In this document: positions 27,713 to 36,357 of the stretch, one piece after another | Numbering within the stretch: the first letter of the stretch is position 1 | Layout: each line of letters opens with the position of its first letter | Assembly: GCF_014397025.1 (NCBI RefSeq) | Contig: NZ_JACJUO010000003.1 | Location: 124,001 to 188,000 of the forward strand | Direction: 5' to 3' | Length of the DNA: 64,000 nucleotides | Source: Ochrobactrum sp. Marseille-Q0166 | GTDB taxonomy: Bacteria; Pseudomonadota; Alphaproteobacteria; Rhizobiales; Rhizobiaceae | Notes under the pieces: model-generated | Told to the model about the DNA's origin: nothing | Databases searched by the model: none | The model's input: the letters and a program-made list of their open reading frames with translations, nothing else | Program-made: the position numbers and the translations under genes

Positions 27713-28819
27713 TTATGCCGCGCAGGCGGCTTTTTTGACAGGCTTTGCAAACACATGACCGTCGAAAAGGCGGCGGGCTGTTCGCAGGATTCCGGCCATC
27801 ACTTTTCCGTCTCTCTCCTGGAGTTTGACGTCGAGATGACCGCTGGGATGTTCGATCGACAGGACGAGCGGTGGTGTGCGAAGACCGATTAGTTTTGAGG
27901 CGACCGTATCGGCGGTTATGCAGGCTGTCGCAATGCCAACCGCGCCAGTGGTGGCAAGTGACGGATGACATTCATGTGGCATGAAATAGCGTACATTGAT
28001 ATCGCCACCGTTTTTGGCCCTGCTGATCAGTACTGGTTTGGGTGTTACCTGATTGGTGACATCGCCCATGCCCATACGTCTGCCAGCTTCGATCCGTACC
28101 CGTTCCAGCCTCGTAAGGAGCGCCTCGTTGGCATTGAGCTCGGCGGCGGTCTCGTAACCGCTGACACCGAGATCCTTCGCTTCAATGAGAACCATAGGCA
28201 TTGCGCAGTCGATGCACGTTACGGCTACGTCTTCAATTATTTCATGCGGTGCACTGGTTGGAAATAGTTTGCCTGTTCTTGCCCCTGCCGCATCCATGAA
28301 CGTGAGCGCAATTGGTGCGGCCTTTCCTGGCACTCCATCAATGCTGGCATCGCCCAGATATGAGACTTTTCCATCAGGTGTTGGCACTTCCGCTTCTATC
28401 AGCTTGCCGGTATTGACGTTATGAATGCGAACGAGCGTCGTTGCACCCTGTGCTTTCATCAACCCCGCTTCAATTGCGAAGGGGCCGACGGCTGCAAGCA
28501 TGTTGCCACAATTCGGTGCGGTATCGACCAGCTGCTGATCAATACGAACCTGTGCGAAAAGATAGTCAATATCTGCTCCCGGAACGCTGGATGGACCAAT
28601 GATTGCAACTTTACTGGTGACAGGGTTTCCGCCGCCAATACCGTCGATTTGAAGCGGATGGCCCGATCCCATGATCGAAAGCAGAATCTGATCACGCTCG
28701 TCGCGATCCGTTGGAAGATCGGATGCCAGAAAGAATGGGCCTTTCGATGTGCCGCCTCGCATCAACACACAGGGTATGGACATCAGATCGTTCATGCTTG
28801 CGCTTTCGCCTCCACTCAT
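27713..28819 (-). CDS. PrpF-family tautomerase, 4-oxalomesaconate tautomerase-like (GalD-like)
   Basis: 368 residues in the diaminopimelate-epimerase-like PrpF fold. Family blocks are IPCVLMRGGTSKGPFF near the start, GGGNPVTSKVAII near 63, DTAPNCGNMLAAVGPFAIE near 100 and PHECHPSLATTGAVGIATAC near 295. GalD moves a proton in 4-oxalomesaconate during gallate/protocatechuate 4,5-cleavage; other PrpF proteins isomerise aconitate. Without other gallate genes in the window the exact reaction is uncertain. It is first in the minus-strand operon with the ABC importer and divergent from a LysR gene; an ATG at 28795 is an alternative start. Confidence 0.85.
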   Translation of the reverse strand: MSGGESASMNDLMSIPCVLMRGGTSKGPFFLASDLPTDRDERDQILLSIMGSGHPLQIDGIGGGNPVTSKVAIIGPSSVPGADIDYLFAQVRIDQQLVDTAPNCGNMLAAVGPFAIEAGLMKAQGATTLVRIHNVNTGKLIEAEVPTPDGKVSYLGDASIDGVPGKAAPIALTFMDAAGARTGKLFPTSAPHEIIEDVAVTCIDCAMPMVLIEAKDLGVSGYETAAELNANEALLTRLERVRIEAGRRMGMGDVTNQVTPKPVLISRAKNGGDINVRYFMPHECHPSLATTGAVGIATACITADTVASKLIGLRTPPLVLSIEHPSGHLDVKLQERDGKVMAGILRTARRLFDGHVFAKPVKKAACAA

Positions 28820-28829
28820 GTGTAGTGGG

Positions 28830-28874
28830 TATCAATCAGTTGATTTATTGCACTTTGTGGCAAACTGATTGATA
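28830..28874. promoter_or_regulatory. Perfect 12-bp inverted repeat, candidate LysR operator
   Basis: TATCAATCAGTT (28830-28841) and AACTGATTGATA (28863-28874) are perfect inverted arms 21 bp apart, filling the 89-bp spacer between the divergent PrpF-like and LysR genes. The paired distant arms fit a LysR dimer-of-dimers site controlling both promoters. Confidence 0.75.
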
Positions 28875-28908
28875 TGTAAAATGCGAAGATTTGGAGTATT
28901 GATGCAAA

Positions 28909-29808
28909 ATGAGCATTAATTGTGAAATTCTCGACTTGAGAGCATTCCTCGCAATCGTTGAACTGGAAAGCTTCCACAGGGCTGCTGACACGCTGAACAT
29001 GTCTCAGCCGGCGCTCAGCAGGCGTATTCAGAAACTGGAAATTGCCATTGGTGCACCGCTGTTGGAGCGTACAACTCGACATGTTTCGCTCACTGCTTTG
29101 GGTACGGAACTATTACCCTTGGTGCGACGCATGCTCGAAGAGTTTGACGGGTCACTTTTTTCTGTACGTGACCCTGCTGTGCAGCGAGGTGGTCTTGTTA
29201 CCATCGCATGCTTGCCCACAGCTGCATTTTACTTCCTGCCGAAAGTCATACGGCAGTTTAATATAGAATATCCCAATATTCGTTTTAGAATTCTTGATCT
29301 GCCCGCGACCGACGGATTGCAGGCGGTTGCACGCGGTGAGGTAGAGTTTGGCATCAATATCATGGGAACGGCAGACCCGGACCTCATCTTTGACCGGTTG
29401 ATAGAAGATCCCTTCGTTCTTGCAGCCAGCAAAGAACACCCACTTGCGGAAAAGTCAGAAGTTGGTTGGGAGGATCTAACACCGTACCATCTTATCACCG
29501 TCCATCGCTCAAGTGGTAATCGAACCTTACTGGACGGAGCGCTGGCAAAGTCCAATATTAAACTTCGCTGGTTCTACGAAGTCACCCATCTCTCCACCTC
29601 ACTTGGTCTGGTTGAAGCTGGGCTTGGCATATCGGTACTGCCACAGATGGCCACACCGCAAGCAGAGCATCCATTTTTGATTACGAGGCCTATTCGCAAC
29701 CCGGAAATTTCCAGAACCATCGGCGTTGTACGCCGCAGGGGTGGAACACTGTCCCCCGCAGCTGAGCGTTTCCTCAAGATGTTGATGGGCACGTGGGGAA
29801 GCTTCTGA
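28909..29808 (+). CDS. LysR-family transcriptional regulator
   Basis: 299 residues, full length. The winged helix is at about 4-65 (LRAFLAIVELESFHRAADTL then SQPALSRRIQKLE), followed by a periplasmic-binding-protein-like effector domain starting near 90 (GGLVTIACLPTAAFYFLP). It is divergent from the PrpF-like tautomerase across a 12-bp inverted repeat, so it most likely activates that catabolic operon when the aromatic acid or an intermediate is present. Confidence 0.92.
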   Translation: MSINCEILDLRAFLAIVELESFHRAADTLNMSQPALSRRIQKLEIAIGAPLLERTTRHVSLTALGTELLPLVRRMLEEFDGSLFSVRDPAVQRGGLVTIACLPTAAFYFLPKVIRQFNIEYPNIRFRILDLPATDGLQAVARGEVEFGINIMGTADPDLIFDRLIEDPFVLAASKEHPLAEKSEVGWEDLTPYHLITVHRSSGNRTLLDGALAKSNIKLRWFYEVTHLSTSLGLVEAGLGISVLPQMATPQAEHPFLITRPIRNPEISRTIGVVRRRGGTLSPAAERFLKMLMGTWGSF

Positions 29809-29954
29809 CGCGTCTTTTTGCAGCGAAAGATACATTACTTTATGAGAATTTTAGCGGCTTCGCCGCCGATGTTCACCTATTGCGCAATATTGTCCACACG
29901 GTGCAGGTAATCAAGTTTGAGAAGGCTGAAGCGGATTTACGCAACTTATAAGAT

Positions 29955-29979
29955 CTAGGTCGTAAACTCATAAACTTTG
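29955..29979. repeat. IS5-like terminal sequence, upstream copy
   Basis: These 25 bp match 30352-30376 at 21 positions (shared core CTAGG, then ACTCATAAAC). The second copy is the left end of the IS5 element at 30356. This copy has no transposase attached and is probably a leftover end, placing the immunity gene between two like-oriented IS ends. A 15-bp palindrome ACTCTAAGTTAGAGT follows at 29981-29995. Confidence 0.6.
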
Positions 29980-30043
29980 GACTCTAAGTTAGAGTTCGTA
30001 ATCGCTAATTCTCAGCCAGATGACGTTCAGGTAGAGTTGTCAA

Positions 30044-30355
30044 ATGGATATTTTAGACTGGTTTTCGCACCGGTACGAAGCGCATTGTAACGGGGACTGG
30101 GAACACGGCTTCAGTTCGTCGATCAGCACGGTTGACAATCCTGGTTGGTCGCTGTCGATCGATCTCGGCGGGACAGGCTGTGATGGTCGGACACTCGAAC
30201 GGATCACGCACAATTATGGGCACGAAACCGACTGGTGGACATGCTGGACGGAGAATAACGTGTTTCACGGCGTTGGGGGACCTCTTCACCTTCGATCGGT
30301 TCTTGAAGCATTTCGAGACTGGACAATGATCGTCTCGCCATCCCTACAGGACTAG
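30044..30355 (+). CDS. Imm53-like immunity protein (polymorphic toxin immunity family)
   Basis: A 103-residue acidic, tryptophan-rich protein. MDILDWFSHRYEAHCNGDWEH at the start, then STVDNPGWSLSIDLGGTG and the C-terminal VGGPLHLRSVLEAFRDW, match the pattern I know for Imm53 proteins (W-x(3)-Y-x(2)-x-C-x-GDWEH, then LDNPGW-x(2)-x-[IV]-DL). Such proteins neutralise a cognate toxin domain of contact-dependent or type VI-delivered toxins. No toxin gene is recognised nearby, so it is an orphan. It stands alone between two IS5-type ends. Start is the first ATG with a weak GGTAGAG site. Confidence 0.78.
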   Translation: MDILDWFSHRYEAHCNGDWEHGFSSSISTVDNPGWSLSIDLGGTGCDGRTLERITHNYGHETDWWTCWTENNVFHGVGGPLHLRSVLEAFRDWTMIVSPSLQD

Positions 30356-31182
30356 GCCGCACACTCATAAACGTTGTTTGCAAATTGGTCTATTTTGATT
30401 CACCGAAGCCTTGATTTGGAGGCTCCTGACGACCCGTCGCCGGTTTTATCTCACCAATTTCGAGTGAGTATTATTTAGTATTTCTTGCCGAATAAACCGC
30501 GCGGCGTGCCTCGCGTTCACGACGGCGGGTGATCAACGGCATTCTATGGCGGTTTCGGACAGGCTGTCCCGGATTGATATCGTTCGTATGCCACATGTTA
30601 CAACCGGTTTACGCGATGGCGCAGGCGGGTCTCTGGGATCATGTTCTAGGCGAGGTTTCCAAATCTTTCGATGGCCATATCGTTATGATCGATAGCTCCT
30701 GTGTCCATGTTCATCAACATGCGGCAACGGGCAAAGGGCGATCAAGAGGATGGCTGCATGGGAAGTTCAAGTGGCGTTTTGACCACCAAAATCCATGAAG
30801 TTGTCCATGCCGATTGTCGACCGATCTGTTTCGCACTCACAGCCGACCAAGCTTATGATGGCCACATGCGGAACCATTGTTACAGACAATCTCCAAGGGT
30901 TCGATCCTGCTTGCCGACGAGGCTTACGATAACAAAACTATACGGGGATTTGCAAAGCAACGCCAGGCATGGGTTAATACTCCGGCTAAGAGCAATCGGA
31001 GGGGAAGCTATCCTTTCAGCCAATGGGTTTACCGGCAATGTAATCTTATTGAGCGTTTATTCAGCAAACTCAAACAGTTCAGAGCTATCGCCACCCGTTA
31101 CCATAAAGACCTGATAAACTTTCTCGCCGCCGTCAAATTGGTAGCAGCAAGAATTTGGATCAGATTGCTATGAGGCCAAGGC
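30356..31182 (+). mobile_element. Decayed IS5-family insertion sequence, about 827 bp
   Basis: The proposed left end starts GGCCGCACACTCATAAAC and the right side carries a matching but degenerate TATGAGG..GGC; CTAG occurs immediately outside both ends (30352-30355 and 31183-31186), consistent with a 4-bp target duplication. The interior is a broken transposase. The ends are judged by eye and the right boundary is the less certain. Confidence 0.6.
30485..31173 (+). pseudogene. IS5-family transposase, frameshifted
   Basis: FLPNKPRGVPRVHDGRVING and ILWRFRTGCP give the N-terminus; then, in other frames, HIVMIDSSCVHVHQHAA (first catalytic Asp), LTADQAYDGH, ILLADEAYDNKTIRGFAKQ (second Asp), and RQCNLIERLFSKLKQFRAIA (catalytic Glu) to TRIWIRLL at the end. 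These are the DDE blocks of IS5 transposases in correct order, but at least two or three frameshifts separate them, so the element cannot move by itself. Confidence 0.85.
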
Positions 31183-31186
31183 CTAG

Positions 31187-31810
31187 GCAGGTGAATTGTG
31201 TGAGATCGATAGTCTCTACTGCATCGTCACTTAATCACAGACACCGATGGTGATAAATTTCAACAGAAATGAGAATTTTGCGACAGAGATTTGTTACCCT
31301 CTTTAGAATAAATAATGTTGACTTTTTGTGCAAAGCGACGACGAAGATGTGAGAAAGCACATTAGACCTGTCATTTTGACGAGTAACGAAGCCAAAAATT
31401 TTTCTCGCTGTTGAAAATTTAACTATACCAGTCGCGATAGTTTCATCAGATTATAATTGAATCGTGTGTGTTGTTCGATATGATATAGTTATATTTATTA
31501 CTCCACTGAATTATATCATATATTTGTTAATTATATTGTCTTCTATATATTTTTTTCTAATGGTTAAAAATTTTAATATGAAATATATTTTATTTTCGAT
31601 GAATTCACTTTTTTGTTTGGAATCAATACTTGTAGGCCGATGCAAGCTCTTAATGTAAATTTTGACAAGTAATCATCACGTGGCTCTGTTTTATGCTCCT
31701 GCTATCCAAGTATTCAGAATGAAATTTATAAATGTTAATATGGATTGACTTATATAAAGAATCGCGCAAAAGGTGTGAGAGCGGGGTTCGAGAAGTCGCA
31801 GGAGTTTGAG
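31187..31810. other. AT-rich intergenic region with an orphan IS6 end
   Basis: No credible gene. A 64-codon frame at 31464-31658 is rich in I, F, Y and L as expected from AT-rich DNA and is not supported. TTTTGCGACAGAG at about 31276-31288 equals 13 bp of the IS6 terminal repeat seen at 4745 (reverse orientation) and may be a leftover end. The promoter of the polyol operon must lie in the last part. Confidence 0.5.
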
Positions 31811-33484
31811 ATGTTAAAACTACGGGAGGAGAGCCTTCGCAGGTTGGCGACTAAGCCGGAGTTTGACGTTCTCATTATTGGTGGCGGCGTAAACGGTGTG
31901 GCCGTTCAGCGTGAACTCGCACTCAATGGCGTTTCTGCGTTGCTCATCGACCACGGTGATTTTTGCAAAGGAGCAACAGGCGCGTCGTCGCGCATGGCCC
32001 ATGGCGGTTTGCGTTATCTAGAAAACCGGGAATTCAAGCTTGTTGCGGAGTCCGCGCGGGAGCGTAATTTGCTGTTGAAGTATGCACCACACTTCACAAA
32101 GCCATTGGAAATCGTAGTCCCTCTTTCTGGATATGTTCATGGTCTGATGGGGTCGATCCTGCGATTTCTTGGCTTCAAAGCAGCAAATGGTCCGCTCAGT
32201 GCAGCAAGCTTGAAAGGAGCGCTTTTTCTTTACGAATTCCTTGGTCGTATTGAAAAAGTGCTGCCAGATCATCGTATGAGTTTGTCGCGTCGTGGTTTTC
32301 CGAAAGGAATAGCTGCTCGTTACAAAGCGATTATAAGCTACTTCGATGCACGCATCCGCAACCCGGAATCGCTTGTGATGGAAATGCTCACGGATGCCAT
32401 GCAAGCTCACGCGGGAACAGTCTGTCTCAATCATGTTGATTGGAACTATGATGTTGATGACAGAGTGTTTGTAAACGATCGGGTTACCGGCCAGATGGCA
32501 AGCGTTAAGCCCCGGATAATCGTCAATGCCTCTGGAGCATGGGTTGATGTCGTCAATGGTTTTCTGGGACAGAAAACCCAGTATATCAGACCTGTTAAGG
32601 GCGCACATGTACTACTCTGCCATAATGAACTTCATCAGCGGATGGCAGGGCGCGCGTTCTATTTTGATGATGGAACAGGGCGAATGGTTATTTGCTATCC
32701 GCTCGATAAAACCATTCTTCTTGGTACAACAGAAATTCAGGTTGCGAGTGCTGACGATAGTTCCATCGCGCCAACTGAAATCAGCTATCTCCTCAACGCC
32801 CTCTCCGATCTTTTTGATGATATCGACATTACTCATGAGCATGTTGTTGCTTTGACGACGGGAATTCGGCCTTTGCAGGCTGGAGGTTCTGGCAGCGCCA
32901 ATCAGGCAAATCGCGATCACCGTATTGCCTATGATGAGCTGAACGCCGGCACACCGCTGTTGTCGTTGATCGGCGGGAAATGGACAACATTCCGTGCGTT
33001 TGGCGAGCAGGCCGCAAATCTCATTCTGGAGCGTCTGCATGTCCGACGAACTCTGACAACACGGGAGCGGGTGTATCCAGGTGCAGTCGGATTGTCCGCA
33101 GATGAAAACGCAACAAATAAGTTCGCAGCAAGCATAGCGGACAAGTTTGGCTTGTCCCAAAAGCGCGCCGCAGATCTGGTTTCCCGATACGGGGCGATTG
33201 CAAGTACTGTTGCCGATTTTTGCAGTGAGGACGTGGATGAAAATCTCGTCACTGTTCCCGATTATAGCAGGCGTGAGCTCCTTTGGCTGGTTGAATTCAG
33301 AGCCGCAATGTTTCTCGACGATATTCTGCTTCGACGCACGCAACTCGTTCTGGAGGGGCGTTGCAATCGGGATGTGGTGAAAGAAATCGGGCAGGTGCTC
33401 GCGAATATAAGAGGTTTGGATCAGCAATGGGCGGAGGAGGAAATCGCCCGTTGCCTCGCAATGCCAACGATTGTTCCGCGTTAG
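31811..33484 (+). CDS. GlpD-like FAD-dependent polyol-phosphate dehydrogenase
   Basis: 557 residues from the ATG at 31811 with AGGAG just upstream; an upstream TTG frame start is unlikely. The FAD fingerprint VLIIGGGVNGVA is at about 20-31, followed by KGATGASSRMAHGGLRYLE, the GlpD/EryB-type motif, then VKGAHVLLC, YPLDKTILLGTTE and TGIRPLQ, with a C-terminal helical domain. It oxidises a polyol phosphate to a ketose phosphate, passing electrons to quinone at the inner membrane. It is first in an operon with a sugar kinase and importer, which argues for a polyol other than glycerol. Confidence 0.9.
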   Translation: MLKLREESLRRLATKPEFDVLIIGGGVNGVAVQRELALNGVSALLIDHGDFCKGATGASSRMAHGGLRYLENREFKLVAESARERNLLLKYAPHFTKPLEIVVPLSGYVHGLMGSILRFLGFKAANGPLSAASLKGALFLYEFLGRIEKVLPDHRMSLSRRGFPKGIAARYKAIISYFDARIRNPESLVMEMLTDAMQAHAGTVCLNHVDWNYDVDDRVFVNDRVTGQMASVKPRIIVNASGAWVDVVNGFLGQKTQYIRPVKGAHVLLCHNELHQRMAGRAFYFDDGTGRMVICYPLDKTILLGTTEIQVASADDSSIAPTEISYLLNALSDLFDDIDITHEHVVALTTGIRPLQAGGSGSANQANRDHRIAYDELNAGTPLLSLIGGKWTTFRAFGEQAANLILERLHVRRTLTTRERVYPGAVGLSADENATNKFAASIADKFGLSQKRAADLVSRYGAIASTVADFCSEDVDENLVTVPDYSRRELLWLVEFRAAMFLDDILLRRTQLVLEGRCNRDVVKEIGQVLANIRGLDQQWAEEEIARCLAMPTIVPR

Positions 33485-33514
33485 TTGCGGCTTACACGAA
33501 AGGGAGGTGTATCG

Positions 33515-34987
33515 ATGGGAGACCTGTTTCTTGCTATCGATGCTGGAGGGACAGCTGTAAAGGCGGCCGTTTTCGATGCAAGAGGCAAGCTCGTCGCGCT
33601 TCGTGCGGTCGATGTCACAACCGTATATCGTGAAAATGGCTGGGTGGAGCGTGAACCAAAGCAGTTCTGGGAAAGTACTGCACAAGCCATCCGGCAGTTG
33701 ACGTCTACGATCATATCCCCTGAACGTATTGCAGCGATAACCTGCACAGGCTTTGGCAACGGTGTCTTTCTTGTCGATGCAAATGGACACGGAACACGGG
33801 ATGGAATTGTCTCCGTCGACCATCGTGCTCAGTCGATTGTTGATGCATTTCTTGAAGATGGCACCGCCGCCTTTATGGAAACGTCCACAGGGCATCGTAT
33901 TTGGGGCGGGCAAACAATCATGCAGCTGATCTGGCTTGCCCGCAATGAACCTGACGTTGTTAAAAAGACCCGTTGGGCGCTGGCATGCAAAGACTATGTC
34001 CGGATGCAACTGACTGGTATCGCGGCGACAGATCCGACAGACGCGAGTGGTGGTGGGCTGCTCAATCTCATACGCAATGACTACGACGAAGAGTATTTCA
34101 ACAAACTCGGAATTTCGTCATTCTTTGGCTGCATGCCGCCTTTGGTGGATAATTCCACTATCGCTGGACGTGTAACGCCTGAGGCCGCCACGCAGACCGG
34201 ATTGCTTATTGGAACGCCGGTTGTCGCAGGCATGATGGATGTCAGTTCTTGCGTTATCGGATCGGGCGTTATCGACAGCGATGCTCTGACCATGATTGCA
34301 GGAACCTGGTCTATCAATGCCGTCGAAACACAACAGGTCATAAACAACGCGCCACCTATCCTGAATATGCTTCATCGAGATCGGACGTGTCGCCTGATCG
34401 CAGAAGGCAGCCCCACATCTGCGGGCAATCTAAACTGGTATCTTTCAAGGGCAGCGGGTGGCCTGATCGATATTGATATCGCGAATGCACTTGTCGCAGC
34501 AAGTGCAGTGGTTGGACGCCGCTGCCACTTTATGCCTTTCCTGAATGGACCGGCACCGCGTCAGGGAGCCTATATTGGCCTTGGTAGCTCAGATGACCAG
34601 GGGTCGATGCTGCGTGCCTTGTTTGAAGGGGTAGCATTCCAACACCGCCGTCATGGCGAGAGCATTATGGAATATGTTGCCCCCCAGAAGCCTGTTGTGA
34701 TCCGGCTAGCCGGTGGTGCATCGAAAAGTGAAGTCTGGGCGCAGATTTTCGCAGATATTTGCGGCTTGCCCGTTGAGGTTTCTGAAGGTGAAGAGATCGG
34801 CGCATTAGGTGCAGCTATTTGCGCCGCTGTTGCCACAGGCTTTTATCCAGATATCGCGGCAGCCACAAAATCCATGTGTCGCATCACGCGAACAGCTTCA
34901 CCAAAACCTGAACTGTGCGATTTTTATGACGAGCGCTACGACCAGTTTCTGATGCTGGATCAAAAGCTGGCGGGTCTGTTTGCCTAA
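33515..34987 (+). CDS. FGGY-family carbohydrate kinase
   Basis: 490 residues from the ATG at 33515 with GGGAGGTG upstream. It opens with the phosphate loop LAIDAGGTAVKAAVFDARG, has ENGWVEREP near 45, GFGNGVFLVDANG and a DHRAQS block typical of the family, and the second domain with VIRLAGGASKSEVWAQIFADI and GEEIGALGAAICAAV. It should phosphorylate a sugar or polyol in the cytoplasm using ATP. Linked to a GlpD-like enzyme and a CUT1 importer, it probably makes the phosphate oxidised by the former. It resembles erythritol/xylulose-type kinases but substrate is not determinable. Confidence 0.9.
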   Translation: MGDLFLAIDAGGTAVKAAVFDARGKLVALRAVDVTTVYRENGWVEREPKQFWESTAQAIRQLTSTIISPERIAAITCTGFGNGVFLVDANGHGTRDGIVSVDHRAQSIVDAFLEDGTAAFMETSTGHRIWGGQTIMQLIWLARNEPDVVKKTRWALACKDYVRMQLTGIAATDPTDASGGGLLNLIRNDYDEEYFNKLGISSFFGCMPPLVDNSTIAGRVTPEAATQTGLLIGTPVVAGMMDVSSCVIGSGVIDSDALTMIAGTWSINAVETQQVINNAPPILNMLHRDRTCRLIAEGSPTSAGNLNWYLSRAAGGLIDIDIANALVAASAVVGRRCHFMPFLNGPAPRQGAYIGLGSSDDQGSMLRALFEGVAFQHRRHGESIMEYVAPQKPVVIRLAGGASKSEVWAQIFADICGLPVEVSEGEEIGALGAAICAAVATGFYPDIAAATKSMCRITRTASPKPELCDFYDERYDQFLMLDQKLAGLFA

Positions 34988-35027
34988 TATTTGGTGTCAC
35001 TGAGAATTCTTTGGAGGAGGAAAGAGA

Positions 35028-36305
35028 ATGAAACTGAGAATGATTTTGCTGAGTTCCGTCTGCTTGCTGACGACAGCCGGTTTGGCCAGTGCGAATGATG
35101 ATGCTTGTGTCGGAAAAGTGCCCACTCTCAACGTAATTGGTCAGGGTATGCCCTCGGTTACCGAACTCGATAAATATGTTGGCGAGTTCAATGATAAATG
35201 GAAGACAACCGTTAAAATCAATTTGCTGGGCGAAAATGAGCGGCGCGCCAAGGCACGCCTTGATGCTTCAACCGGTGCGGGCGCATATCAGGTACTTTAT
35301 GTAGACGAGGCCAATACACCTGAATATGCCAGTGCGGGCTGGCTATACCCGCTCGCAGAGGTCTTGCCTGAAGAATATGACATTGCGGATTTCCGTGTGG
35401 ATCTCGCCAATGTCGCAAGCTATGAGGGTAAACAATATTTCGCCCCGCTTGTCGGTGGCGGCGACATTCTGATCTATCGCAAGGATGTGCTGGAAAAGGC
35501 AGGATTGCCCGTACCCAAGACGCTTGATGAACTCGTTGCCGGCGTGAAAGCGGTCAACGATCCTGCAAACAAGCTTTATGGATGGGCTGCGCGTGGTCAG
35601 CGTGGCTCAGGCATGAATGTCTGGCGTTGGACACCATTTTTCCGTGGACTGGGCGGTCAATGGCTTGATGGCGATCAGCCTGCGTTCAACTCTGAAATAG
35701 GTGTTAAGGCAACCGAACTCTATATCGATCTTCTGAAGTCCGCCCCTCCGGGTGCCGGCACATTCAGCTGGTCTGATGCGGTTGAAGCATTCCGTGGCGG
35801 TCAGGTTGCCTATCTGATTGAATCCGATGTCTTTGGACCGTGGATGGAAGTCCCTGATAAGTCGGTTGTTGCGGGTAAGGTGGGTTATGCGCCGCCGCCT
35901 GAACCTCTTGGATCTGCGGGTTGGGCACATGGCTTTGCAGTATCCGCAGTCGGTGCAAAGGATGAATGCACGAAGAAAGTCGCTTCGGATTTTGTGGGCT
36001 GGGCAACGTCAAAAGACATGGAAGCTCGCCGGTTATCCAACGGGATTGCTTCTGACATAGGTCGGCAGTCGAGCCTGAAAAGCGAAGCATTCAGTAAAGC
36101 TGTTCCCAAGGAGTATATCGACGCACTTCTTGCGACAGGTTCGCGTACGCAATTGCTCATTATGGCAAGCCCAGCCTGGCCAGAGATCGGCGATAATCTG
36201 GGTCTTGCGCTTGAGGAGCTGTTCACCGGTACCAAGACCGATATTCAGGCGACATTGGATGAAGCAGCCTTCACCGCCGAAGACGCACTACGCCGCGTTA
36301 AATAA
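35028..36305 (+). CDS. Sugar/polyol ABC transporter binding protein (family 1)
   Basis: 425 residues with signal peptide MKLRMILLSSVCLLTTAGLA (cleavage after ASA). The mature protein is a typical CUT1-type binding protein: PTLNVIGQGMPSVTELDKY, DVLYVDE-like segment (YQVLYVDEANTPEYA), YFAPLVGGGDILIYRKDVLE, GQVAYLIESDVFGPW and a C-terminal helix cluster. GGAGGAGG precedes the ATG. It delivers the polyol to the two permeases encoded next. Confidence 0.92.
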   Translation: MKLRMILLSSVCLLTTAGLASANDDACVGKVPTLNVIGQGMPSVTELDKYVGEFNDKWKTTVKINLLGENERRAKARLDASTGAGAYQVLYVDEANTPEYASAGWLYPLAEVLPEEYDIADFRVDLANVASYEGKQYFAPLVGGGDILIYRKDVLEKAGLPVPKTLDELVAGVKAVNDPANKLYGWAARGQRGSGMNVWRWTPFFRGLGGQWLDGDQPAFNSEIGVKATELYIDLLKSAPPGAGTFSWSDAVEAFRGGQVAYLIESDVFGPWMEVPDKSVVAGKVGYAPPPEPLGSAGWAHGFAVSAVGAKDECTKKVASDFVGWATSKDMEARRLSNGIASDIGRQSSLKSEAFSKAVPKEYIDALLATGSRTQLLIMASPAWPEIGDNLGLALEELFTGTKTDIQATLDEAAFTAEDALRRVK

Positions 36306-36357
36306 ACAAAGGTCTGACCGGGTGTCTTGAACGGCACCCGGATACGCTTTCAAATTC

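Noticed and set aside
26665..27756. Longer start for the SsuA-like binding protein
   Set aside because: The upstream 30 codons lack a leader and ribosome site; the ATG at 27666 has GGAGGA and begins a clean signal peptide.
31464..31658. 64-codon open frame with hydrophobic translation
   Set aside because: The composition (I, F, Y, L) follows from AT-rich DNA, there is no ribosome site, and no family is recognisable.
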